This document shows, in pieces, positions 34,905 to 43,952 of a stretch of DNA of 64,000 nucleotides. The DNA is taken from the NCBI RefSeq assembly GCF_000024025.1, contig NC_013131.1, forward strand, positions 8,784,229 through 8,848,228. The letters are read 5' to 3'. The translations under genes were made by a program, and so were the position numbers. The DNA is from Catenulispora acidiphila DSM 44928 (lineage in GTDB: Bacteria > Actinomycetota > Actinomycetes > Streptomycetales > Catenulisporaceae). The notes under the pieces are model-generated. The model saw only the letters and a program-made list of their open reading frames with translations, ran no database searches and was not told the origin of the DNA. Position 1 is the first letter of the stretch. Each line of letters begins with the position of its first letter.

Positions 34905-34934
34905 GTCACACACTGTTGAGTTCTCAAGAAACAG
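34905..34934 (-). other. 5' strand of the 16S rRNA processing stem
   Basis: It is the partner of 33036-33065 in the spacer. Together they bracket 16S rRNA and should form the RNase III substrate. Confidence 0.8.
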
Positions 34935-35192
34935 ACGCCCGAACCACTCGTCCCGGAACTCTCGTTCCGATCGGCTGCGACCCGGCGTTGTCAGGTCTTG
35001 CTGTTTTTCTTTTGTTCTTGCTTCGCTTTAGATCTTAGCAGATCCTCTACGTTCTTCGCAATTTCAACTTTCGTTTTGATTGCGATTACCGGTTGGGGAT
35101 TCTTTATCAAACCCTTGCCCCGGCGGCTTGGTTACTCTAGCATGGTTTCTTTGGGCTCTCGCCCGCCGTTCCTGCTTGACAGCAACCCCTCC

Positions 35193-35221
35193 AACTTACG
35201 CACCCCGAACAGGCGTGTCAA
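35193..35221 (-). promoter_or_regulatory. Probable sigma-70-type rRNA promoter
   Basis: On the minus strand a consensus -35 TTGACA (35216-35221) is separated by 17 bp from a -10 TAAGTT (35193-35198). This is the closest match to consensus upstream of the rRNA operon, about 470 bp before the 16S gene. Confidence 0.65.
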
Positions 35222-35359
35222 CCCGAAGGCCGATGCCGGTTCTTAGAGGGGAACTCCGTAAGTATGGCACACGTCTGAGGCTCCGGACCAATCGATGCTG
35301 TGTACCCATCACTCAGAGGGCTGAAACCATCGGTTCGCTGATCGGATGACGCCCGGCGT

Positions 35360-36361
35360 CTAAGCCCTCGTGGGTACCGCGTCCGCTCTGTCCGCCCTGC
35401 TCACGTCACCTGTCTCGCCCCGCAGCGCAGACCGCCGGCCGATGAAGAACACGTATACGAGGAACAACGACTCGGCGGCGAATCCGATGGTCAGACGAAC
35501 CGGCGCGGACGTGTGCCCCGTCACGAACCCCTCGATCGAGCCGGACACCAGCAGCACGCACGCCAGCCCGAGCGCCATCGTCCCGAGCACCCGTCCCTGC
35601 TCCCCCAGTGCCTCGCCCCGGGTACGCGGTCCCGGAGACAGGAGCGTCCACGCGATGCGCATCCCACATCCGCCGGCGACGAAGACCGCGGTGAGTTCCA
35701 GCATCCCGTGCGGGGCGACGAGCGACAGGAACGTGCCGAAGCGGCCGTGTGCCGCCATGAAGCCGCCGTCGACGGCCAAGTTCGCCGTGTTCATGTACAT
35801 GGCGATGAAGGGGAAGACCAGCGTCACGCCCCCGAACAACGCGAGCGCGGACACCCAGGCGTTGTTCACCCACACCTTGAACCCGAACGAGCCCGGGCTG
35901 AACTCCGTGTAGTACGTCTCGAACTGACCGCCGGGACGGAAGACCCCGTTCACGAGATCGGGAGAGGCCAGCTCTCCTTGTACTCGCGGATTCGCCGCGA
36001 TGTACCAGCCCATGAAGAACGCAGCCACCAGTGACACCACCGCAGTGGCGATCCACCAGCGTCGCGCTCTATAGAGCGCGGCGGGGAAGCCATCGGTGAA
36101 GAAGTAGAGGATCTCCCTCCACGCCGGAACGCGCGGTCCGGCGATGGCGCCGCGCGCGGTCGCTAGGAGGGATGACAGGTGACCGACCACTACTGCGTCC
36201 GGCATAGCGGAGCGCACTACGGACAAGTGCGTGGCGACGTTCTGGTAGAGCGCGACCAGTTCGTCCGCTTCGGCGCCGTCCAGAGCCCGGCTGCGGCTCG
36301 ACAACTGTGCGAGGCGCGACCACTCCGCGCGGTGCGCCGCCGAGTATGCGTCGATGTCCAC
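35360..36361 (-). CDS. Stage II sporulation protein M-like membrane protein (DUF95)
   Basis: The 333-residue integral membrane protein has a helical cytoplasmic N-terminal part (1-100) and about five to six membrane segments afterwards. The family mark NTANLAVDGG and VAPHGMLELTAVFVAGGCG are present. In Bacillus SpoIIM belongs to the engulfment complex with SpoIID/SpoIIP; in actinobacteria the homologue is a general membrane protein of unknown role, usually near an RDD protein and MoxR/DUF58 genes. It is divergent from the RDD gene. Confidence 0.87.
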   Translation of the reverse strand: MDIDAYSAAHRAEWSRLAQLSSRSRALDGAEADELVALYQNVATHLSVVRSAMPDAVVVGHLSSLLATARGAIAGPRVPAWREILYFFTDGFPAALYRARRWWIATAVVSLVAAFFMGWYIAANPRVQGELASPDLVNGVFRPGGQFETYYTEFSPGSFGFKVWVNNAWVSALALFGGVTLVFPFIAMYMNTANLAVDGGFMAAHGRFGTFLSLVAPHGMLELTAVFVAGGCGMRIAWTLLSPGPRTRGEALGEQGRVLGTMALGLACVLLVSGSIEGFVTGHTSAPVRLTIGFAAESLFLVYVFFIGRRSALRGETGDVSRADRADAVPTRA

Positions 36362-36473
36362 GTCGGAAGCCCCGCCTCTATGAGAAGTCTCTGGTGAGAA
36401 ACTGTGCGCCCACGGTATGAGCGGTCTACGGTTGCCGCAACAACCTCAGCGCCCCGGAGTGGAGACTACGACC

Positions 36474-37457
36474 TTGAGCGACCTGGTCATCGGCGAGGGC
36501 GTGGCCCTGGATCTCCGGCTCGCCAAGCTGCCGAGCCGTGCGCTGGCCCGCCTCCTGGACCTGCTGGTGCAAGCCGGGCTGCTGGGCGTGCTCGCCGCAG
36601 TGCTCGGGATCGTCGCCGCGGCCGGGACCGTCGACGACGCGGTGATGGCCGGACTGATGATCGTCATGACGGTCGCGGTGGTGGTCGGATACACGGCCCT
36701 GATGGAGACGGTCAGCCGCGGACGCACCCTGGGCAAGATGGCACTCGGGCTGCGCGTGGTACGCACCGACGGCGGGCCCGTGCGCTTCCGGCACGCGTTG
36801 GTGCGTGCCCTGACCGGGATCTTCGACCTCTACATCACGGTCGGAGTGCTGGCGGTGGTGACCTCGTTCTGCTCGAAGCAGGGGCGCCGCACCGGAGACT
36901 GGCTCGCCGGCACGGTCGTGGTCCGCGACCGGGCGCCGGACGTCGGCGTGAGCCCGATGGGGATGGCGGCGCTGGCGATGCCGTATCCGCTACTCGGCTG
37001 GGCCCAGCAGCTGGACCTCTCGGCGCTGCCCGACGACGTGGCCCTGTCGGCGCGCCAGTTCCTGACCCGCATGCACGAGATGCGGCCGGACGTGGCGGCA
37101 CGCATGGCACACGAGTTGGCGAGCGAGGTCATGCGCTACGTGGTGCTGCCGGCAGCCGGGACACCGCCATGGGCCTACCTGGCGGCGATCACCGCCGAGC
37201 GCCGGGTGCGGCAGATGCGGACCGCGGAGGCGGCGCAGAGGGCGGCATGGGAGCAGGCGCAGGCGCAGACTCCCGCCTATGCCGGAGCACCGGCGCCGGC
37301 AGCATGGCAGGGCTCTGCGGAAGGCGCGCACCTGCCCGCGATGCCGCAGCACCAGTCGCAGCCACAGTCGCAGCCGCCGGTGCAGGATCGGATCCCGGAG
37401 AGTGCGGCGGAGCCTCGGGGCGAGACCGACGGCGATGGGTTCAAGCCGCCGGCCTAG
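36474..37457 (+). CDS. RDD-family membrane protein
   Basis: The 327-residue protein opens with an RDD domain (about 10-145): PSRALARLLDLLVQ is the Arg-Asp part and three hydrophobic helices follow, including TLGKMALGLRVVRTDG and RRTGDWLAGTVVVRDR. The C-terminal half is cytoplasmic, ending in a Gln/Pro/Ser-rich tail. TTG 36474 is preferred because GGAG sits 9 bases before it and family similarity begins there; ATG 36417 has no ribosome-binding site but would add 19 residues. A 9-bp tandem repeat begins at its stop codon. Confidence 0.85.
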   Translation: MSDLVIGEGVALDLRLAKLPSRALARLLDLLVQAGLLGVLAAVLGIVAAAGTVDDAVMAGLMIVMTVAVVVGYTALMETVSRGRTLGKMALGLRVVRTDGGPVRFRHALVRALTGIFDLYITVGVLAVVTSFCSKQGRRTGDWLAGTVVVRDRAPDVGVSPMGMAALAMPYPLLGWAQQLDLSALPDDVALSARQFLTRMHEMRPDVAARMAHELASEVMRYVVLPAAGTPPWAYLAAITAERRVRQMRTAEAAQRAAWEQAQAQTPAYAGAPAPAAWQGSAEGAHLPAMPQHQSQPQSQPPVQDRIPESAAEPRGETDGDGFKPPA

Positions 37458-37490
37458 ATGCGCCGGATGCACTGGATGCATTGGATGCGC
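37455..37490 (+). repeat. 9-bp x4 repeat starting at the RDD stop codon
   Basis: Four contiguous 9-bp units follow: TAGATGCGC, CGGATGCAC, TGGATGCAT and TGGATGCGC. The first begins with the TAG stop of the RDD gene; in the others the stop has changed to CGG or TGG. Confidence 0.75.
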
Positions 37491-37718
37491 TGGCCATCGC
37501 AGCGCTGCACACCACGAACAGCATCTCGGCGCACAGCACCACACCCCACCGCACTGCGCATCGCCCCACCCCGCGCCGCGCTACACCGCTCACCACATCG
37601 CATCGCGACGCACAGCATCGCCGCACCGCCCCGCATAGCATCGCGCAGCACCGATCCGCGCCGCATCACATCCCGCTGCATCGCATCGCACAGCACTGCA
37701 CCGCCCCGCACCGCCCCC
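37491..37718. repeat. Degenerate GCATC/GCACC-rich intergenic sequence
   Basis: This stretch between convergent RDD and ahcY genes is built largely from words such as GCATCGC, CACCGC and CGCACAGCA. There is no fixed period. No gene with convincing composition is present. Confidence 0.6.
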
Positions 37719-37756
37719 AAAAAACGCCGAAGCCGGCCCCGCGCAGCGGGACCGGC
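37719..37756 (-). terminator. Intrinsic terminator of ahcY
   Basis: An 11-bp stem (GCCGGCCCCGC at 37732 with GCGGGACCGGC at 37746, one G-U pair) with a 3-base loop is followed on the minus strand by TTTTTT (37719-37724). This is a classical intrinsic terminator. Confidence 0.88.
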
Positions 37757-37772
37757 CTCGAACGACACCGTC

Positions 37773-37779
37773 TCAGTTC

Positions 37780-37782
<3 letters not shown>
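37773..37782 (-). repeat. Duplicated stop-codon heptamer after ahcY
   Basis: TCTCAGT occurs twice in a row on the plus strand, giving TCA at 37773 and 37780. The latter is the ahcY stop. The second TGA is 7 bp away in another frame. Two short copies only, so chance cannot be excluded. Confidence 0.4.
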
Positions 37783-39237
<1,455 letters not shown>

Positions 39238-39304
39238 GGCGTTTCTCCTGTTTCGTCGGCTGACGTTGCGTTTACGAATGTAGCGGTTGGCGGGGCCCCA
39301 GGGC

Positions 39305-39478
39305 TCACGCGGCCTTGGTGGCCTCGTCGATGAGCAGGACCGGGATGCCGTCGCGGACCGGGTACACCAGCGCGCACTCCGAGTTGGTGCACGCCAGCGC
39401 CGGAGCGGCTTCGTCTTCGCGCAGCGGGGCGTGGCACTTCGGGCAGGCGAGGATCTCCAGCAGGGAGGGCTCGATCAC
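39305..39478 (-). CDS. Trm112-family small zinc protein
   Basis: The 57-residue protein reads [18 protein letters not shown] at the start and ends near [16 protein letters not shown]. Four cysteines (12, 15, 30, 35) form a CX2C...CX4C zinc site. Trm112 is an activating subunit of methyltransferases in eukaryotes and archaea, and bacterial versions are often beside ahcY or phosphomannomutase. The start is GTG 39478 with AGGAG 7 bases upstream. Its position between ahcY and the phosphomannomutase fits a methylation-linked role, which is inference. Confidence 0.88.
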   Translation of the reverse strand: MIEPSLLEILACPKCHAPLREDEAAPALACTNSECALVYPVRDGIPVLLIDEATKAA

Positions 39479-39523
39479 GGGAGGGCTCCTATCGGATCTG
39501 TGGCGGGGTGGTCGGTGGGCGCC

Positions 39524-40903
39524 TCAGGCGCGGATGACGGCCAGCACCTCGTCGCGCAGCGCGGCGACCGCGTCGGCGTCGGCGGCCTCGATGTTCAGGC
39601 GCAGCAGCGGCTCGGTGTTCGACGGCCGCACGTTGAACCACCAGCCCTCGCCGGTGACCGTCAGGCCGTCGAGCTCGTCCACGGTGACCCCGGGACGGCT
39701 CCCGAACTCCTCCCGGACCGCCTCGGAACGGCCGGCCTGGTCGGCGACCTCGCTGTTGATCTCGCCGGAGGAGGCGTAGCGCGTGTAGTCCGCCGCCAGC
39801 TCCGACAGCGGCAGCTCCTGTTCGCCGAGCGCGGCCAGCACGTGCATCGCGGCCAGCATGCCGGTGTCGGCCTTCCAGAAGTCCTGGAAGTAGTAGTGCG
39901 CCGAGTGCTCGCCGCCGAAGACCGCGCCGGTGCTCGCCATCTCCTGCTTGATGAAGGAGTGCCCGACCCGCGTGCGCGCCGGCACGCCGCCGTGCTCGCG
40001 CACGATCTCCGGGACCGCGGCCGAGGTGATCAGGTTGTGGATGATCGTCGCGCCCGGGTGCTTGGCCAGTTCGCGGACCGCCACCAGGGCGGTGATCGTG
40101 GACGGCGAGACCGGCTCGCCGCGCTCGTCGACCACGAAGCAGCGGTCGGCGTCGCCGTCGAAGGCCAGACCCAGGTCCGCGCCGTGCTCGACGACCGCGC
40201 GCTGCAGGTCGACCAGGTTCTTCGGGTCCAGCGGGTTGGCCTCGTGGTTCGGGAAGGTCCCGTCGAGCTCGAAGTAGAGGTCGACGACCTCCAGCGGCAG
40301 GCCCTTGAAGACGGTCGGGACCGTATAGCCGCCCATACCGTTGGCCGCGTCGACGACCACCTTGAGCGGACGGATCTTCGACAGGTCCACCAGGTTGTTG
40401 AGGTACGCGGCGTAGTCGTCCAGCATCGCGCGCTCGGTGACCGTTCCGGTCTTCTCCGCCGGGGGCAGCGGGGTGCCGTCCAGGATCGCCTGCGCGGCCT
40501 GCCGGATCTCCACGAGACCGGACTCCTGGCCGATCGGCGCGGCGCCGGCCTTGCACATCTTGATGCCGTTGTACTTCGCCGGGTTGTGGCTGGCCGTGAA
40601 CATCGCCCCGGGCATGTCCAGGGCGCCGGAGGCGAAGTAGAGCAGATCGGTGGAGGCCAGCCCGATCTGGACCACGTCCACGCCCCGGGACGCCGCGCCG
40701 CGCGCGAACGCCGCGGCCAGGTCCGGCGAGCTGGGCCGCATGTCATGGCCGACCACCACGGTGGGCGCCCCGGCGAACTCGGCGAACGCCGCACCGAGGG
40801 CCTCGGTGTCGGTCTCGTCGAGCTGGTCCGGCACCACCCCGCGTACGTCGTATGCCTTGACGATCTGTGACAAGTCGTGCCCAGAAGGATTAGGCGCTGG
40901 CAC
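39524..40903 (-). CDS. manB: Phosphomannomutase/phosphoglucomutase
   Basis: The enzyme interconverts mannose-6-phosphate and mannose-1-phosphate (and often the glucose esters), feeding GDP-mannose synthesis. The 459-residue alpha-D-phosphohexomutase has phosphoserine Ser105 in TASHNPAKYNG, the metal loop DGDADR (about 245-250), the sugar-recognition GGEHSAH and a C-terminal phosphate-binding loop RPSNTEP. The start is GTG 40903. The mannose-1-phosphate guanylyltransferase-like gene at 53.5 kb would act next. Confidence 0.93.
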   Translation of the reverse strand: MPAPNPSGHDLSQIVKAYDVRGVVPDQLDETDTEALGAAFAEFAGAPTVVVGHDMRPSSPDLAAAFARGAASRGVDVVQIGLASTDLLYFASGALDMPGAMFTASHNPAKYNGIKMCKAGAAPIGQESGLVEIRQAAQAILDGTPLPPAEKTGTVTERAMLDDYAAYLNNLVDLSKIRPLKVVVDAANGMGGYTVPTVFKGLPLEVVDLYFELDGTFPNHEANPLDPKNLVDLQRAVVEHGADLGLAFDGDADRCFVVDERGEPVSPSTITALVAVRELAKHPGATIIHNLITSAAVPEIVREHGGVPARTRVGHSFIKQEMASTGAVFGGEHSAHYYFQDFWKADTGMLAAMHVLAALGEQELPLSELAADYTRYASSGEINSEVADQAGRSEAVREEFGSRPGVTVDELDGLTVTGEGWWFNVRPSNTEPLLRLNIEAADADAVAALRDEVLAVIRA

Positions 40904-41075
40904 TGGCTCCCGCTTTCAAGTCTGGTCGAACTGCGGCTGCTTGCGACGTCGAGCCTATCTCGGGCAGCCGGTCCCGGTGGTGCGCCGGTCGCGGAGGACC
41001 CAGGCGGAGGACCCGAACGAGGACGTAGGGCGTGCCAGTGTTCCATCCGCGCCGGCAAGCGCTAATCTCCACCAA

Positions 41076-41468
41076 GTGAGCCCAGCCCGCAGATGTTCGC
41101 GAACCGCGTGTAGCCGTCCGGCCGTCGCGACGCTCACGTACGTGTACGCGGACTCCACCGCCGTCCTCGGCCCTCTGGCCGCTTATATCGAGCCGCACAG
41201 CTACGACCTGTGCGCGGAGCATTCGACCCGGCTGACCGCCCCGCGGGGGTGGGCCGTGCTGCGGTTGACCGAACCGGACCCGGGCCCGGCGCAGCCCTCG
41301 TCGGACGATCTCGAGGCGCTGGCCAACGCGGTGCGGGAGGCCGCTCGCGGGCCCCGTGGGGACCGCGGTGGCCGCGGGGAGCGCGGGACCCATGGGGACG
41401 ACGGGGACGGTGCGGTCCTCTCGCGCGCCCGAGGCCACCTGCGGGCCCTGCCCGATCCCGAGCACTGA
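41076..41468 (+). CDS. DUF3499 family protein
   Basis: The 130-residue protein starts from GTG 41076. Its N-terminal RRCSRTACSRPAVATLTYVY and YDLCAEHSTRLTAPRGW match DUF3499, with four Cys/His residues that may bind zinc. The C-terminal 45 residues are a Gly/Arg/Asp-rich low-complexity tail. It is divergent from manB, its usual neighbour. Function unknown. Confidence 0.88.
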   Translation: MSPARRCSRTACSRPAVATLTYVYADSTAVLGPLAAYIEPHSYDLCAEHSTRLTAPRGWAVLRLTEPDPGPAQPSSDDLEALANAVREAARGPRGDRGGRGERGTHGDDGDGAVLSRARGHLRALPDPEH

Positions 41469-41566
41469 ACCGGCCGCACGGGCGTCGCCCGAGGTCACGG
41501 CGTAGCCGGAACGACACGCCGGGAATGACTGTCGCCGCGGGGCGGATCGGCGGTTACGCTCGACGC

Positions 41567-42028
41567 GTGCCCATCACTGCCTCGATCAGGTCGGGGGCCG
41601 GGCAGGAGCCCCGCCGCCGGAAGCATACGCGTGACCGGCGGGGGCGGGGTCTGCGCGGCCCGCTCGCCCCTCCGCAGGTCCCGCTGGCCTTGACGCGTGC
41701 CGAGCAGTTCGACGAGCTGGTCCTGGACGCCGTGGAACGGCTGGAGCGGCGCTGGCCGCGGCTGGCCGAGGTGGAGCTGGCGGTCGAGGAGGTCCCGCCG
41801 GCCGACGCCGAGAACTGGAGCGACGAGGCCGTGCCGCTGGGCCGGGTGATCGTCGACCGCCCCAACGAACCGGTGCGGATCGTGGTCTACCGGCGGCCGG
41901 TGGAAGCCCGGGCCGCGGGCCGCCCGGAGCTGGCGGACCTGGTCTACGAGGTGGTCGTGGAGCAGGTCGCGGAGCTGCTGGGCATGGAACCCGACGAGGT
42001 GGACGAAGGACGGGACGCGGAGGACTGA
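41567..42028 (+). CDS. Zincin-like metallopeptidase-family protein lacking HExxH
   Basis: The 153-residue protein has a basic N-terminal tail (RRRKHTRDRRGRGLRGPLAP) and a domain of the PF06262 type (about 45-145). Where that family has HExxH, this protein has VVVEQVAELLGM, so both zinc-binding histidines are missing. I recall actinobacterial homologues beside DUF3499 sharing the change, so it is probably a non-catalytic subfamily. The start is GTG 41567. Confidence 0.75.
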   Translation: MPITASIRSGAGQEPRRRKHTRDRRGRGLRGPLAPPQVPLALTRAEQFDELVLDAVERLERRWPRLAEVELAVEEVPPADAENWSDEAVPLGRVIVDRPNEPVRIVVYRRPVEARAAGRPELADLVYEVVVEQVAELLGMEPDEVDEGRDAED

Positions 42029-42053
42029 GGAGTCCGATGCCCGCTTTCTCTAT

Positions 42054-42076
42054 ATATAAGGTGTAGCGCCTTATAT
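42054..42076. other. AT-rich palindrome between convergent genes
   Basis: Perfect 8-bp arms ATATAAGG and CCTTATAT enclose a 7-base spacer, preceded by TCTCTAT. A run this rich in A+T stands out in a 70% G+C genome. It lies between convergent genes, where a promoter operator is not expected. Confidence 0.6.
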
Positions 42077-42110
42077 GCGTCACCTCAGACAACGCATACA
42101 GACTCAAAAG

Positions 42111-42141
42111 CTGCCGGCCGAGCATGATGCTCGGCCGGCAG
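42111..42141 (-). terminator. Strong hairpin terminator of the DUF5719/GT2 operon
   Basis: Perfect 14-bp arms CTGCCGGCCGAGCA and TGCTCGGCCGGCAG surround a 3-base loop. On the minus strand CTTTTGAG follows. It may work on both convergent units. Confidence 0.88.
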
Positions 42142-42145
42142 CAGT

Positions 42146-42206
42146 TCAGTTGACCAGTTGATCAGTAGATACAGCTCAGTAGATACAGCTCAGCCGGTAC
42201 AGCTCA
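42146..42206 (-). repeat. 14-bp stop-codon tandem array at the DUF5719 3' end
   Basis: TCA occurs at 42146, 42162, 42176, 42190 and 42204, spaced 16, 14, 14 and 14 bp. The last is the stop codon of the minus-strand gene. The units share ACAGCTCAG. A period of 14 places the extra TGAs in all three frames. Confidence 0.82.
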
Positions 42207-43952
42207 GCGGGTGACCGCGCCCGTCAGGTCCTGCGCGACCGGCGGCACCGCCGCCGACACCCGCGCGTCCTGGAGCATCTCCGCGGTGAGCTGGATGCCG
42301 CCCTTGGCCGGCAGGTCCGTCAGGACCCGGTCGCCGTAGACGGGATCGGAGCCGGGCTGCGGCTGGACGATCGTGGTGAACCAGCCTGTCGCCTTCAGGA
42401 CGTACGCGACCGTGGTGTTGGCCGGGATCGAGACCGGGTCGGTGGCCGGCTTGTTGTCGGCGCCGATCGTGGTGACCTGGACCGTCGAACCCTTGCTCCC
42501 GACGGAGGTCAGGATCAGCGTGCTCTTGGCCGCGCCGCCCGCGGCGCTGACGTTGCTGTCGCCGACGATCGCCTGGCTGCTGACCGGCGGAGTCGGCGCC
42601 AGGTAGGCGGAGTCCTGGGTGTTGCTCTTCTGGTCGGCCTCGACCAGTCGGACGCCGCTGACGAAGGAGCCGCCGCTGCCGACGATCTGCAGGGCCGCGG
42701 ACTCGGTGAGGTCGCGGTCGTCGGGGAGCATGTTCAGTATGACCGTCTTGTTCGGGTCGATGGACAGCGGGCTGGCGCGCTTGGTGTAGCCGTTGGCCGG
42801 GTCCTGCGTCTGCCCGGACAGCTCGAACCTGCCGCTCTTGCCGTACCAGTAGACGTGGTCGATGCTGACCGGCACGTCGCTGGTGGCGGTGATGACGAGG
42901 TCGAACTTCTTCAGCGTGGTCCCCACCGCGGGGATGCCGGCGATGGTCTGCGTCGTCTGGGCGGCCACCGCCGGGCTCTGCGCCGGGATGAAGTCCAGAC
43001 CGCGGCCGTTCTTGACGTCGCTGCTCTGCGGCCGGTCCTGGTCCAGGACCTGCGCGGCGACCCGGCCCTCGGTGGTGGTGACGTGGACGCTGGCCACGGC
43101 GCTGTTCTGCGCGGCGGCGCCGAGCTCGGTACTGAGCAGGATCTGCGTCGAGGCCTTGGGCAGGAGCGGGATGTCGTGGCCGACCGTGCCGGTGTCGATC
43201 TTGCCGTCCTGGCCGTAGAACGTGAGGTTGACCGTGGCCGGCGCGTTGTCGGTGTTCGCCAGGTACAGGTAGGAGTCGCGGTCCTGGCTGCCGACGGAGA
43301 CCCCGGCGAACCAGAAGTCGGTACTCGGGGCGGTGCAGGGGGTGCCGGCCATGCCGCGGTTCAGCCCGCTGTCGCTGCGGAGCACTTCGTCGGAGGTGAA
43401 GCCGGGGGCGTTGGAGCCGGTCGCCTGGAAGACCAGGGGTACCGGCTGCGGCAGGCCGGCGGCATCGGTGGTGCTGGTGAACTGGGTGATGCCCTGCAGG
43501 GTCGAGCGCGTGCCGGCCGCCCCGAACTTCAGTCCGGCGAACGGCTTGCCGTCGACGTACTGGATGGCCGCGTTGTCCGTGCCGGTCGCGGCGTTGCCGG
43601 ACGGGGTGAACGCGGTCAGGGTCGTCGTGGTGTCGGTCCCGGCGCCGATCTCGCCCTGGCAGACCCCGGTGGCGCTGCCGATCGGCAAAGTGCGCGAGGT
43701 CTGCTGGGTGATGGCGGCCTTGTCCTGGTCCCGCGTGGAGAACCCGTAGCCGAGCCCGGCCAGCAGGACCGCCGCGACCACGCCGAGGGCGCCGAAGGTG
43801 GAGATCGGGGAGGTCCGGGTCTTGGCCAGCGCGCGTCCTCTAGGGGCGGCGCTACCGGGGCGCGGTCCAGTGGGTTGCGCTCCAGTGGGGCGCCCGGGGC
43901 GCTGCGGGGGGTCGCCGGCGCCGGGGCGCGCGGGACGGGTCGGCCGGCTCAT
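42204..43952 (-). CDS. DUF5719 family exported protein
   Basis: The 582-residue protein has a Pro/Arg-rich cytoplasmic N-terminus (1-48), one membrane helix or uncleaved signal (about 50-72, STFGALGVVAAVLLAGLGYG) and a large extracytoplasmic beta-rich domain with repeated strand motifs. It fits DUF5719, which in actinobacteria is regularly encoded with the large GT2 membrane glycosyltransferase. Its ATG overlaps that gene's stop by 4 bp (ATGA), so the two are coupled. A role in surface glycan assembly is inferred from context. Confidence 0.83.
   Translation of the reverse strand: MSRPTRPARPGAGDPPQRPGRPTGAQPTGPRPGSAAPRGRALAKTRTSPISTFGALGVVAAVLLAGLGYGFSTRDQDKAAITQQTSRTLPIGSATGVCQGEIGAGTDTTTTLTAFTPSGNAATGTDNAAIQYVDGKPFAGLKFGAAGTRSTLQGITQFTSTTDAAGLPQPVPLVFQATGSNAPGFTSDEVLRSDSGLNRGMAGTPCTAPSTDFWFAGVSVGSQDRDSYLYLANTDNAPATVNLTFYGQDGKIDTGTVGHDIPLLPKASTQILLSTELGAAAQNSAVASVHVTTTEGRVAAQVLDQDRPQSSDVKNGRGLDFIPAQSPAVAAQTTQTIAGIPAVGTTLKKFDLVITATSDVPVSIDHVYWYGKSGRFELSGQTQDPANGYTKRASPLSIDPNKTVILNMLPDDRDLTESAALQIVGSGGSFVSGVRLVEADQKSNTQDSAYLAPTPPVSSQAIVGDSNVSAAGGAAKSTLILTSVGSKGSTVQVTTIGADNKPATDPVSIPANTTVAYVLKATGWFTTIVQPQPGSDPVYGDRVLTDLPAKGGIQLTAEMLQDARVSAAVPPVAQDLTGAVTR

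Larger units (their letters stand above)
34723..35359 (-). promoter_or_regulatory. rRNA operon leader and promoter region
   Basis: This 637-bp stretch holds no gene. It is markedly richer in A+T than its surroundings around 35000-35110. The leader contains a TTGAGAACTC element within the 16S stem (34905-34934), similar to actinobacterial rRNA antitermination leaders, and a CCGACC/GGTCGG hairpin at about 34737-34754. Several promoter-like sites are present; the best is listed separately. A TGCTAGAGT extended -10-like site lies near 35133-35141 and TAAGAT near 35035. Confidence 0.75.

Noticed and set aside
39238-39304. SAH riboswitch upstream of ahcY
   Set aside because: The 67-bp gap is too short and shows no pseudoknot-type pairing.
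42054-42076. Possible dif/Xer recombination site
   Set aside because: The arm and spacer sizes (8-7-8) and sequence do not match the 11-6-11 dif layout or its conserved XerD half.
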